NCBI GenBank assembly: GCA_964653285.1
Contig: CAZZEX010000138.1
Span: forward strand, 1 to 10,697
DNA from: CAZZEX01 sp964653285
GTDB lineage: Bacteria > Chloroflexota > Anaerolineae > B4-G1
Direction of reading: 5' to 3'
DNA: 10,697 nt
Both the position numbers and the translations under genes were made by a program. Below are positions 5,748 through 10,697 of the stretch, piece after piece; within the stretch, counting starts at the first letter, position 1, and each line of letters starts with the position of its first letter. The notes below the pieces were generated by a model. That model searched no databases. It saw only the letters and a list, made by a program, of their open reading frames with translations, and had not been told where the DNA came from.

Positions 5748-6194
5748 TCACGATAACTCTATGGCAACTTTCTCTTCCATCAGCTTCAGGTACTGCTCGG
5801 GGGTTAGCAACATTTCCCGGTCCTCCTCCCAGGCAGAGAGACGGATGCGCACGATCCAGCCAGCCCCATAAGGGGCCTCATTGACCAACTCGGGGTTCTG
5901 TTCGAGCGCCGGGTTGAAGGTCACCACCGTGCCGCTGACGGGGATAGTCAAGTCAATTGTTGCCTTGAAACTCTCCAGTGTGCAGAACGTGTCGTCCTGT
6001 TCAAATTCGGTCTCGTTCTCCGGTAGCACGTAGACGACGTCGCCCACCTTGGTCTGCAGAAAGTCGGTCACACCCACGACCGCTTCGTCGCCTACGACAC
6101 GCACCCACGTGTCGTAGGCAGCGTACCAGAGACCCTTGGGCACGCGCAGGCGGAACTTTTGAAACTGTAGTTCAAAGAACTCTCGTACTTCCAC
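5748..6194 (-). CDS. GcvH-like lipoyl carrier protein
   Basis: Cytoplasmic lipoyl-domain protein of 148 residues. GcvH carries an aminomethyl group on lipoyl-lysine in glycine cleavage, and GcvH-like LbpA proteins carry sulfur in the sHdr sulfur-oxidation pathway. Visible features are TWVRV (the HEWV-like start), VGVTDFLQTKVGDVVYV, the lipoylation site ESFKA with K77, SGTVVTFNPALEQNPELVNEAPYGAGW and the C-terminal LLTPEQYLKLMEE. The start is GTG at 6194, because AGGAGG lies 6 bp before it; a TTG at 6212 would place the ribosome site inside the gene. No other glycine cleavage genes are present. Instead it sits 41 bp after a ferredoxin and an HdrA-type domain, a context closer to LbpA than to GcvH. 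An insertion before the lysine region (VLPENETEFEQDD) makes it longer than usual. Confidence 0.88.
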   Translation of the reverse strand: MEVREFFELQFQKFRLRVPKGLWYAAYDTWVRVVGDEAVVGVTDFLQTKVGDVVYVLPENETEFEQDDTFCTLESFKATIDLTIPVSGTVVTFNPALEQNPELVNEAPYGAGWIVRIRLSAWEEDREMLLTPEQYLKLMEEKVAIELS

Positions 6195-6235
6195 TTGTAG
6201 CCTCCTTGACAAATGATGGAGCCCAAACTGCCAGG

Positions 6236-6562
6236 TCAGGCTGGCGCGTACTTTTTGCGCAATTGGCGGATAGTTGCCTTGACTTCACGCCGGGCGGGAA
6301 AGGTGATGGCGTCCGCAGGGCAGGCGTGGATACACGATTGGCAATAGACCTGGCAGTGCCAGGGGTTTTCCACGTAGACCTTGTGCTCTTCTTTGTTGTA
6401 GATGTAGACGACGTCGTGGCAGAACTGGATGCATTCCTGGCACCCCACGCACTCGTCAGGGTCAATGATCGGGAACCAGGGGATCAGGTGCCGGGGGATG
6501 CCGAGGTACAGTTGGTACCGTTCTTCCAGTTCTGGCAGGACATCTTTGGGCTTTTCAGTCAT
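6236..6562 (-). CDS. 2x[4Fe-4S] ferredoxin with CxxxC second motif
   Basis: Cytoplasmic Fe-S protein of 108 residues. The first motif is CVGCQECIQFCHD (C38, C41, C44, C48), closed by His rather than Pro. The second motif is CQVYCQSCIHACP (C70, C74, C77, C81), with three residues between the first two cysteines, so the spacing is CxxxCxxCxxxCP. It has extra N-terminal (1-30) and basic C-terminal (90-108) stretches compared with clostridial-type ferredoxins. The start at 6562 has AGGAG upstream, overlapping the stop of the HdrA-type gene 12 bp away. Likely electron-transfer partner of the HdrA-type domain and possibly of the lipoyl protein. The unusual spacing may tune redox potential, which is inference. 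Confidence 0.9.
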   Translation of the reverse strand: MTEKPKDVLPELEERYQLYLGIPRHLIPWFPIIDPDECVGCQECIQFCHDVVYIYNKEEHKVYVENPWHCQVYCQSCIHACPADAITFPARREVKATIRQLRKKYAPA

Positions 6563-6574
6563 ACTCGTTGCTCC

Positions 6575-6946
6575 TTACTCGCCCACAACCTGCTCGACCG
6601 CCTCGGCCACTTTTGCCATTGCGTCGGCGGTAGACAGATTACGCAGGTCGAGCGAGACAATGGCTTCCTCAAAGCGCACGCCGACCTCGTCCAGTGCGTC
6701 CTTGTACATCTTACGCTGCATGCGCGGGTCACAGCCGCCGACGATGTACTTGACGCCAGGTTTGGCATAGTCGCGCCAGAAGGCATCGCCGTCGTCCACG
6801 CACAGTTGCGGGTGGACGATGGCATACTCCACGTCCAGTTCGTTGCGGACGTAGTTGATCAGGTCCCACAGATCCAGTTTCTCGAAACCCGGGCACTGAC
6901 CGGTACAAATACACATCACAAAACGGGGCCGTTGTTCTTCAGACAT
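6575..6946 (-). CDS. Stand-alone HdrA N-terminal-type domain protein
   Basis: Cytoplasmic protein of 123 residues resembling the N-terminal domain of heterodisulfide reductase subunit A, which contributes to Fe-S binding there. Key positions are the CICTGQC motif (C12, C14, C18), HPQLCVDDGDAF (C49), and the VGGCDPRMQ strand and loop (C72) that matches the 'CSPRMH' segment of HdrA. The FAD domain and the ferredoxin domains of full-length HdrA (about 650 residues) are absent. The ferredoxin function is encoded by the next gene 12 bp downstream. It is the first gene of the seven-gene operon, with AGGAGG before its ATG at 6946. The operator dyad at 7014-7037 lies 68 bp upstream. Assignment to the HdrA-type domain is by memory of the motif and is fairly sure; the function is not known. 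Confidence 0.8.
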   Translation of the reverse strand: MSEEQRPRFVMCICTGQCPGFEKLDLWDLINYVRNELDVEYAIVHPQLCVDDGDAFWRDYAKPGVKYIVGGCDPRMQRKMYKDALDEVGVRFEEAIVSLDLRNLSTADAMAKVAEAVEQVVGE

Positions 6947-6976
6947 CGTATTCCTCCTAAAATATTTGGATTTAGA

Positions 6977-6994
6977 ACACCCACAAGAGGGTGT
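6977..6994 (-). promoter_or_regulatory. Small hairpin in leader of the HdrA-type operon
   Basis: ACACCC (6977-6982) and GGGTGT (6989-6994) form a 6-bp stem with a 6-base loop, between the operator and the ribosome site. It lacks a U-tract, so it is not a terminator. It may protect the mRNA 5' end or be incidental. Confidence 0.35.
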
Positions 6995-7013
6995 ATTTCA
7001 CTTCATCACACCA

Positions 7014-7037
7014 CTATATGCAACAGACCGCATATAG
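7014..7037 (-). promoter_or_regulatory. ArsR-type operator of the HdrA-type operon
   Basis: Perfect 8-bp arms CTATATGC (7014-7021) and GCATATAG (7030-7037) with an 8-base spacer. The same core and spacing occur at 8800-8819, with a close variant at 9264-9283. On the minus strand, TATAGT (7018-7013) can serve as a -10 inside the dyad. A TTAACA (7067-7062) with 17 bp to TAAGCT is an alternative promoter. Either way the dyad would block transcription when occupied, as expected for ArsR repression. Confidence 0.75.
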
Positions 7038-7089
7038 CTTACACACAACGGCCATTTTTGTTAAGGTGTTGAGAGCCATAATTTGCTTC

Positions 7090-7335
7090 CTAAAGGCCTT
7101 GCGTCGCTCGAATCCACTCCGCGATCTCTTCCTTGCGCGGCAGGCGCCCCGACGACTTGACCTCTTCGTTGATCACCAGCGCTGGCGTGCTGACGATATC
7201 GTAAGCCATAATCTCGCTCATCTCTTTGACCTTGGCGAACGTCGCTTCGACGCCCAACTCGCTGGCTGCCTCACGGGCCAGCCTTTCCAGGCGCTCACAT
7301 TTGGCACATCCACCACCCAGAATCTTGATCTCCAC
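7090..7335 (-). CDS. Small thioredoxin-fold protein (redox-active disulfide type)
   Basis: Cytoplasmic protein of 81 residues of the TIGR00412-like family. The active site is GGGCAKC (C10, C13) and the cis-proline loop is STPALVINEE (P51). It ends with SSGRLPRKEEIAEWI, the closing helix that the paralog at 4371-4733 has lost. The start is GTG at 7335, since AGGAGG is 6 bp upstream; the ATG at 7365 lies before the ribosome site. It lies 85 bp after the permease stop and is probably co-transcribed with it. Proteins of this type are commonly encoded next to COG0701 permeases and ArsR regulators; a role in reducing or delivering the transported ion or thiol adduct is inferred, not shown. Confidence 0.88.
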   Translation of the reverse strand: MEIKILGGGCAKCERLERLAREAASELGVEATFAKVKEMSEIMAYDIVSTPALVINEEVKSSGRLPRKEEIAEWIRATQGL

Positions 7336-7390
7336 GGACAACCTCCTGTTATCAAAGTTTAGCATTGCGGTAGGCCATCACGCAACAAGT

Positions 7391-7418
7391 TTCACGTTTC
7401 ACGTCTTCACGCTTCACG
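7391..7418. repeat. Four short TTCACG repeats
   Basis: TTCACG occurs at 7391-7396, 7398-7403, 7406-7411 and 7413-7418, at steps of 7, 8 and 7 bp, filling the gap directly after the permease stop. It could be a degenerate simple repeat or a dispersed-repeat piece. No known function. Confidence 0.6.
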
Positions 7419-7420
7419 TC

Positions 7421-8779
7421 TCAGCGTATGAACCAGCCAAAGATCAGCCCCGACAGGGTACTGAAAATTGTCACCAATACCACGTACATCGCCGTCTTTT
7501 TTTTGCCAATCACCGAATTGGTGATGAGAATGGATTGCAGACTCAACTCCGGGTCGGCCAGCAGGTAGGCCAGCAATGGCCCCCGGTGCATCCCCAGCGA
7601 GAGGAACGTCTGCGCGATGGGCACCTCGACCAAGGTGGGAAAATACATAAAGACGCCAAACAACACGCCGACCAGATTGGCCCACACAGTATTTCTCCCG
7701 GCGATAGCCTCGATCCAGGTCGCGGGGATGACCGCTCGTGCCATCCCGGCTAGGAAAACACCCACCAGTAGCAGCGGGATGATCTGTTTGACGAAGCGCC
7801 ACATCTCCCACAACCAGTCCTGAACGTCGTAGACGTCGAACTTTTTGGCCGCCATCCACCACACAGCAGCGATGAGCGCGATCTCTGCGATCAATTTGCC
7901 AGTAATGCCCACACTCAGGCTATCTCCTATCGCCACGACCTTGAAAGAAGCCACGATCAACGTCGCCGTGACCAGCCCCAGCGCCACGTAGGTCCAGGTG
8001 TTGAACCCCTCGTCCACTTTGTTCAGTCCCAGCCAGGCAGAGACGGCGATGAGAATCAACAAGCCGATCAGAAAGACGCCGTGGACGCTGACACCCTCAA
8101 TGCCCAGGGAAGGATTGGGGGGCACGACGCTATCCAGCCAGTCCTGAAAACTCCCCGCCCACGATCCCGGAAGCGAGAACGCCACGTGACTGTTCGTCAG
8201 CAGGCCCACCTGCAGTGTACCGGCGATCAGCACGCCCAGGAGTAGTGCGAAGAAAACCCACGTGTGAACGGGCACCCTCGCCCCCTGCGCAAAGGCCCGA
8301 CCGCTGTTAGTAACGTTATCGTGGGCCTCGTCGTCGGCGCGGAAGAACCAGGCTATCAGCAAGCCGATGCCGATGCCAAAGATGATCGAGAGCACGATCC
8401 GCGCCAGCGCGATGTCCATCCCAATCTGCACGCCGGTGAAAGAGATCGCCAGGATGTTGACCGCCGGCCCGACGAACAGGAAGGTGATCGCCGGCCCCAA
8501 CCCCGCTCCCTTTTTGTAGATGCTGGCAAAGAGCGGCATAATCGTGCACGAGCAGACCGCCAGCACAAAGCCGCCCAGTGCCGACGCTGGGTAGGAAATC
8601 CACTTGGGCGCGTCCCGGCCCAGGTGCTTTGTGATCGCCTCCTTGGAGATCAATGCCGCCAGCGCCCCGGCGATGAAAAAGGCTGGCAACAGACACAGCA
8701 GCACGTGAGCGGCCAAGTAGGCTGCCAGGCTGCCCAGACCGGTTTGTAGCAACGTTACCAGGTATTGCAGAATGTTCAA
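7421..8779 (-). CDS. COG0701/PF03773 permease
   Basis: Integral membrane transporter of 452 residues with about ten hydrophobic helices. The signature FVLAVCSCTIMPLFASIYKK (C76, C78) and the following GPAITFLFVGPAVNILAI are characteristic of the family that includes ArsP-type and SO_0444-type efflux permeases. The second half carries a related motif, MYFPTLVEVPIAQTFLSLGM, followed by LADPELSLQS and NSVIGKKKT. The start is TTG at 8779: GGAGG lies 6 bp upstream, the frame opens directly with a membrane helix, and no ATG or GTG fits better. It has its own promoter with the ArsR-type dyad (8797-8826). Substrate cannot be read from sequence; arsenicals, Cu/Zn or thiol conjugates are candidates from the family. 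Neighbours are the ArsR repressor and the thioredoxin-fold protein. Confidence 0.92.
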   Translation of the reverse strand: MNILQYLVTLLQTGLGSLAAYLAAHVLLCLLPAFFIAGALAALISKEAITKHLGRDAPKWISYPASALGGFVLAVCSCTIMPLFASIYKKGAGLGPAITFLFVGPAVNILAISFTGVQIGMDIALARIVLSIIFGIGIGLLIAWFFRADDEAHDNVTNSGRAFAQGARVPVHTWVFFALLLGVLIAGTLQVGLLTNSHVAFSLPGSWAGSFQDWLDSVVPPNPSLGIEGVSVHGVFLIGLLILIAVSAWLGLNKVDEGFNTWTYVALGLVTATLIVASFKVVAIGDSLSVGITGKLIAEIALIAAVWWMAAKKFDVYDVQDWLWEMWRFVKQIIPLLLVGVFLAGMARAVIPATWIEAIAGRNTVWANLVGVLFGVFMYFPTLVEVPIAQTFLSLGMHRGPLLAYLLADPELSLQSILITNSVIGKKKTAMYVVLVTIFSTLSGLIFGWFIR

Positions 8780-8796
8780 CTTGCACCTCCGTTGTC

Positions 8797-8826
8797 TTTA
8801 TATGCGACACGTTGCATATTTGTAAA
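8797..8826 (-). promoter_or_regulatory. Permease promoter with ArsR-type operator
   Basis: Minus strand: -35 TTTACA (8826-8821), 18-bp spacer, -10 TATAAA (8802-8797). The dyad ATATGC (8800-8805), 8 bases, GCATAT (8814-8819) fills the spacer and overlaps the -10, a classic repressor position. Confidence 0.72.
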
Positions 8827-8829
8827 CCT

Positions 8830-8859
8830 AAAAGAAAGCCGTAACACGTCTGCCACGGC
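8830..8859 (-). terminator. Possible terminator after the second ArsR gene
   Basis: Minus strand: stem GCCGT/ACGGC (8859-8855 with 8842-8838) followed by TTTCTTTT (8837-8830). The stem is short with a 12-base loop, so it may be only partial. It would separate the ArsR gene from the permease, which has its own promoter immediately downstream. Confidence 0.38.
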
Positions 8860-8884
8860 CAGTTTTCGCCTATCTGAGCCAGGA

Positions 8885-9232
8885 CTATTTACACGATACC
8901 TTTGGATTGTAGCAAGCACACCGGGGGCAAGGGCAATCTGGTGGGTGTGTTCTCTCGCCGGCCGGCCCTAGAACGATCTCCAGTAACTGTGCGATCTGTG
9001 GGTCATTCAACTGATAGTAGACCAACTGACCGTCTTTGCGATCTACGACCACCCCGGCCTCCCGCAGCACCCGCAACTGCTGAGAGACGTAGGCCTGAGG
9101 GCGCCCCAGCACCGCCTGCAGGTGGCAGACGCAAGCCTCGTCCCGCCGCAGTTCGTCCAGTATGCGCAGCCGGGCAGGGTGAGATAGAATTTGGAACAGT
9201 TGGGTCACTTGTTGGTGTGTGTCTTTCTTCAT
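8885..9232 (-). CDS. ArsR/SmtB-type repressor with CxCPRC tail (paralog 2)
   Basis: Winged-helix repressor of 115 residues, closely similar to the ArsR encoded at 4967-5344. It has the fuller metal-site motif CVCHL (C34, C36) of ArsR-type helix alpha3 and the recognition region RPQAYVSQQLRVLREAG (44-60), differing from paralog 1 at only three positions. The tail carries C100, C102, C105, C107 and C114 in a CPCPRCAC context. It is expected to repress its own promoter through the dyads at 9248-9283 and probably the permease through 8800-8819. The start at 9232 has no clear ribosome site, so translation may be weak or start by another route. Likely effector: arsenite-like metalloid or another thiophilic agent, by family and Cys content. 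Confidence 0.92.
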   Translation of the reverse strand: MKKDTHQQVTQLFQILSHPARLRILDELRRDEACVCHLQAVLGRPQAYVSQQLRVLREAGVVVDRKDGQLVYYQLNDPQIAQLLEIVLGPAGERTHPPDCPCPRCACYNPKVSCK

Positions 9233-9247
9233 TTCATAATCTTTACT

Positions 9248-9283
9248 ATATGCAGTGTAGCATATATGTTATCCGCTGCATAT
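9248..9283 (-). promoter_or_regulatory. Overlapping ArsR-type operator half-sites
   Basis: Four half-sites in a row: ATATGC (9248-9253), GCATAT (9260-9265), ATATGT (9264-9269) and GCATAT (9278-9283). The outer pair 9264-9283 has the same 8-base spacing as the sites at 7014 and 8800; the inner pair 9248-9265 has 6. They cover the -10 and early transcribed region of the ArsR promoter, which fits autorepression, possibly by two dimers. Confidence 0.72.
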
Positions 9284-9310
9284 TGTACATTGGAAACCCG
9301 CTTTTGTCAA
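9282..9310 (-). promoter_or_regulatory. Promoter of the second ArsR gene
   Basis: Minus strand: consensus -35 TTGACA (9310-9305), 17-bp spacer, -10 TACAAT (9287-9282). Predicted start near 9275, giving a leader of about 43 nt. The last operator half-site overlaps the -10. A TATAGT (9250-9245) nearer the gene is a weaker alternative. Confidence 0.75.
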
Positions 9311-9414
9311 GATGCCCCATCTCCATCACTGCTTCACCTGCTACCAGAGATGTGGCGCACGCTGTTCACCCGACCAATCATCGTCCATCTGTTCCAGCCC
9401 GGCATCGCTCCACT

Positions 9415-10080
9415 TCAGCGCTGCGCCTCGGCCTCCAATCCCTCCCGGTCCAGGAGCATGATGCACTGTCGCTCCATCCGCACCAGCCCGGCGTCGGTGA
9501 AGGCCCGCAGCGTGCGCCCCACCATGTCCCGCACCGTGCCCAGGTGGGCAGCGATCTCCTCCTGCGTCCAGCGTTGGGTGACCGCGCCCGCTTCGGCCTG
9601 CTCCAGCAGGAAGCGGGCCAGCCGCCCTCGCACCGTACGCAGCGAGAGGTCCTCCACCAGGTTGGTCAGGTGATCCAGCCGGCCGGCGAAATCACGCAGG
9701 AGGGCCAGCGCCAGTTCGGGGCACTCGATCACCAGGCGATGGAAGTCCTCGCGGGTGATGACGTACAGGGTGACGGGCGTGAGGGGTTCGGCGGTGGCGT
9801 GATTGACGCCGTGGGGTTTGAAGGGAGGCACCGTGTTGAAGGCCTGGCCCGGCCCCAGTCGCACCAGCACCTGTTCGCGGCCACTGGGGGAGAGGCGATA
9901 GACGCGCACCTGCCCCTCCGCGACGAAGTAGGCCGCCTGGCAGGGGGCACCCTCGAAGATGACCGTCTTGCCCGGCGCGTAGGTGCGACGGATGGCTACG
10001 CTGGCGACACGGGTTAGCGCATCGTCGGAGAGGTCGGCGAAGAGGGAGATACGGCGCAAGGCCTGGGCAGTAGTCTCCAT
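9415..10080 (-). CDS. Crp/Fnr-family transcription regulator
   Basis: Cytoplasmic regulator of 221 residues. The effector domain (about 8-118) is a cyclic-nucleotide-type beta roll (VIFEGAPCQAAYFVAEGQVRVYR; GPGQAFN). A long dimer helix follows (about 119-160), then a winged helix with WTQEEIAAHLGTVRDMVGRTLRAFTDAGLV (171-200). The RDMVGR recognition helix parallels RETVGR of E. coli CRP, with Asp in place of the base-contacting Glu. The N-terminal Cys cluster of FNR is absent (no Cys before C47), so it is not an Fe-S oxygen sensor; the ligand is unknown. The start at 10080 has no ribosome site. It is divergent from rubredoxin/FprA, with 328 bp between them, and may regulate them. Confidence 0.9.
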   Translation of the reverse strand: METTAQALRRISLFADLSDDALTRVASVAIRRTYAPGKTVIFEGAPCQAAYFVAEGQVRVYRLSPSGREQVLVRLGPGQAFNTVPPFKPHGVNHATAEPLTPVTLYVITREDFHRLVIECPELALALLRDFAGRLDHLTNLVEDLSLRTVRGRLARFLLEQAEAGAVTQRWTQEEIAAHLGTVRDMVGRTLRAFTDAGLVRMERQCIMLLDREGLEAEAQR

Positions 10081-10089
10081 CGTAGTACC

Positions 10090-10117
10090 ATTGTAGTCGA
10101 AAGCGCGGCGGCGTCAA
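10090..10117 (-). promoter_or_regulatory. Crp/Fnr gene promoter, probable leaderless transcript
   Basis: Minus strand: -35 TTGACG (10117-10112), 16-bp spacer, -10 TACAAT (10095-10090). The expected start is about 10083, only a few bases before the ATG at 10080. With no ribosome site present, the mRNA is probably leaderless or nearly so. Confidence 0.6.
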
Positions 10118-10317
10118 GGCACGCTTGGCCGCAAGACAAGCCCGCAGTCCCGCGCCTTTCGCCTACCGGCGCCGGTCGTGGAGGGGGAAGCGGAGTGCCT
10201 GGCACCGTTCGCTCGTGCGAGAGCCGCTGTCGCTTATAATCTAGGCGGGCTACTATCCCAGCAGCGGGGGTGGGCACACCGGTTGCCAGCGGACTCGTCG
10301 TAATGCCGATACAATGC
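10118..10317. other. Intergenic region between Crp/Fnr gene and rubredoxin promoter
   Basis: I see no gene with a ribosome site here. It contains a perfect 12-bp palindrome ACCGGCGCCGGT (10165-10176), a small CTCG/CGAG hairpin around 10212-10221, and an isolated TATAAT (10235-10240) on the plus strand with a poor -35 (CTCGTG). The latter could start a small RNA or an extended rubredoxin leader, but nothing else supports this. Confidence 0.4.
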
Positions 10318-10357
10318 GACTTTTGTCGTAGACAGATACTCCCACTTGTGCTATACT
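10318..10357 (+). promoter_or_regulatory. Rubredoxin/FprA promoter with shared upstream block
   Basis: -35 TAGACA (10329-10334), 17-bp spacer, TGC-extended -10 TATACT (10352-10357). The block 10318-10336 is identical over 19 bp to the block in the ferredoxin promoter (814-832, opposite strand), and similarity continues over the -10 (TGCTAYACTGRTRGCAG). Predicted start near 10364 with a leader of about 45 nt. Confidence 0.75.
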
Positions 10358-10408
10358 GGTAGCAGTCAGGTAACGTAAGAGCCTTAATAATCGTCTCGGG
10401 AGGAAAAA

Positions 10409-10570
10409 ATGGACAAGTGGGAATGTATTGTGTGCGGGTACATCTACGACCCGGAGGTGGGCGACACCGATAGCGGGATTGTCGCCGGCACGCCTTTCGA
10501 GGCACTGCCCGACGATTGGGTGTGTCCCGAGTGCGGCGCTGGCAAAGATATGTTCGAGAAAGTAGAGTGA
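10409..10570 (+). CDS. Rubredoxin
   Basis: Small cytoplasmic one-electron carrier of 53 residues, the normal rubredoxin length. Iron ligands are in two CxxC(G) pairs: CIVCGYIYDPEVGD (C6, C9) and VCPECGAGKDMFE (C39, C42). The conserved aromatic and acidic residues (Y11, Y13, W37, F30, F49) are in place, so the fold appears complete. GGGAGGA lies 5 bp before the ATG at 10409. The FprA start follows after 9 bp, which suggests that it donates electrons to that flavodiiron protein, the standard partnership in oxygen or nitric oxide reduction in anaerobes. Regulation is by the promoter at 10318-10357. Confidence 0.96.
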   Translation: MDKWECIVCGYIYDPEVGDTDSGIVAGTPFEALPDDWVCPECGAGKDMFEKVE

Positions 10571-10579
10571 AGTGCAGTG

Positions 10580-10697
10580 ATGAAACCAAGAAAGATAAAG
10601 GATGGTATTTACTGGGTGGGGGCCGTTGACTGGGATCGCCGCCTGTTCGACGATCTCATCCCGCTCCCCGACGGCACCAGTTACAACGCTTACCTGA
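10580..10697 (+). CDS. FprA-type flavodiiron protein, N-terminal part
   Basis: Only 39 residues are inside the window. The opening (IKDGIYWVGAVDWDRRLFD, then PLPDGTSYNAYL) matches the start of A-type flavoproteins (rubredoxin:oxygen oxidoreductase), in which a metallo-beta-lactamase-like diiron domain is followed by a flavodoxin domain. The family reduces O2 to water or NO to N2O in the cytoplasm, with electrons from rubredoxin. The start at 10580 is 9 bp after the rubredoxin stop. The ribosome site is weak, so translation may be coupled. The diiron ligands and FMN domain lie beyond the edge, so the choice between O2 and NO reductase cannot be made. Confidence 0.88.
   Translation, partial: MKPRKIKDGIYWVGAVDWDRRLFDDLIPLPDGTSYNAYL

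Noticed and set aside
5978..7072. Long plus-strand frame of 364 codons
   Set aside because: It is the antisense of three well-supported genes (lipoyl protein, ferredoxin, HdrA-type) and contains no known motif.
7391..7418. TTCACG repeats as a CRISPR-like or iteron array
   Set aside because: Units are only 6 bp, with 1-2 bp between them and no unique spacers, and no replication gene is nearby.
9312..9414. Possible small Cys/His-rich peptide (HLHHCFTCYQRCGARC) on the plus strand
   Set aside because: No ribosome site, and the frame runs on into the antisense of the Crp/Fnr gene. The other strand also offers only very short frames.
8902..10017. Long plus-strand frame of 371 codons
   Set aside because: It is the antisense of the ArsR and Crp/Fnr genes, both of which have clear domains on the minus strand. 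Long antisense frames are expected in GC-rich DNA.

Overview
The window is about 10.7 kb of GC-rich bacterial DNA, almost entirely coding and almost entirely on the minus strand, with only a rubredoxin and a flavodiiron protein start (and an insertion-sequence remnant) on the plus strand. The gene content is heavily redox-oriented: cysteine desulfurase, three small Fe-S or rubredoxin proteins, an HdrA-type domain, a lipoyl carrier-like protein, OsmC, small thioredoxin-fold proteins and an FprA-type flavoprotein. This suggests an anaerobe or microaerophile that meets oxygen or sulfur stress. A Chloroflexota (Anaerolineae-like) source fits the style of the proteins, but that is an impression and not proven by the sequence.

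Layout, read along the window. (1) 1-832: a 2x[4Fe-4S] ferredoxin followed by a NifS-like cysteine desulfurase (cut by the window edge), with its own strong promoter. (2) 836-4075: a DUF4405 membrane protein, a secreted Gly/Gln-rich beta protein, and an OmpR-type response regulator overlapping its HAMP histidine kinase. A tandem 11-bp repeat lies in front of the first gene. (3) 4209-4523: the 3' part of an IS66-type transposase, which replaces the end of the neighbouring gene. (4) 4371-7037: a tight seven-gene minus-strand operon encoding an HdrA N-terminal-domain protein, a ferredoxin, a GcvH-like lipoyl protein, an OsmC-like protein, an ArsR repressor, a zinc ribbon and a thioredoxin-fold protein. 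(5) 7090-9310: an ArsR repressor, a COG0701/PF03773 permease and a second thioredoxin-fold protein. (6) 9415-10117: a Crp/Fnr regulator. (7) 10318-10697: rubredoxin and FprA, divergent from the Crp/Fnr gene.

Two regulatory themes tie the window together. First, the dyad ATATGC-N8-GCATAT (or a close variant) occurs in front of the HdrA-type operon, the permease and the second ArsR gene. The two ArsR proteins have nearly identical recognition helices and share a C-terminal CxCPRC tail at identical residue numbers, so blocks 4 and 5 look like one thiol- or metal-responsive regulon. Second, the ferredoxin/cysteine desulfurase promoter and the rubredoxin/FprA promoter, almost 9.5 kb apart and on opposite strands, share a 19-bp identical block that includes the -35 element and have the same -35/-10 spacing. 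This looks like a second, redox-linked regulon.

The best candidate for an undescribed system is block 4 with block 5: a stand-alone HdrA N-terminal domain, an Fe-S ferredoxin and a GcvH-like lipoyl carrier under ArsR control, next to a permease and CxxC thioredoxin-fold proteins. A sulfur- or thiol-transfer or metalloid-detoxification role is inference only.
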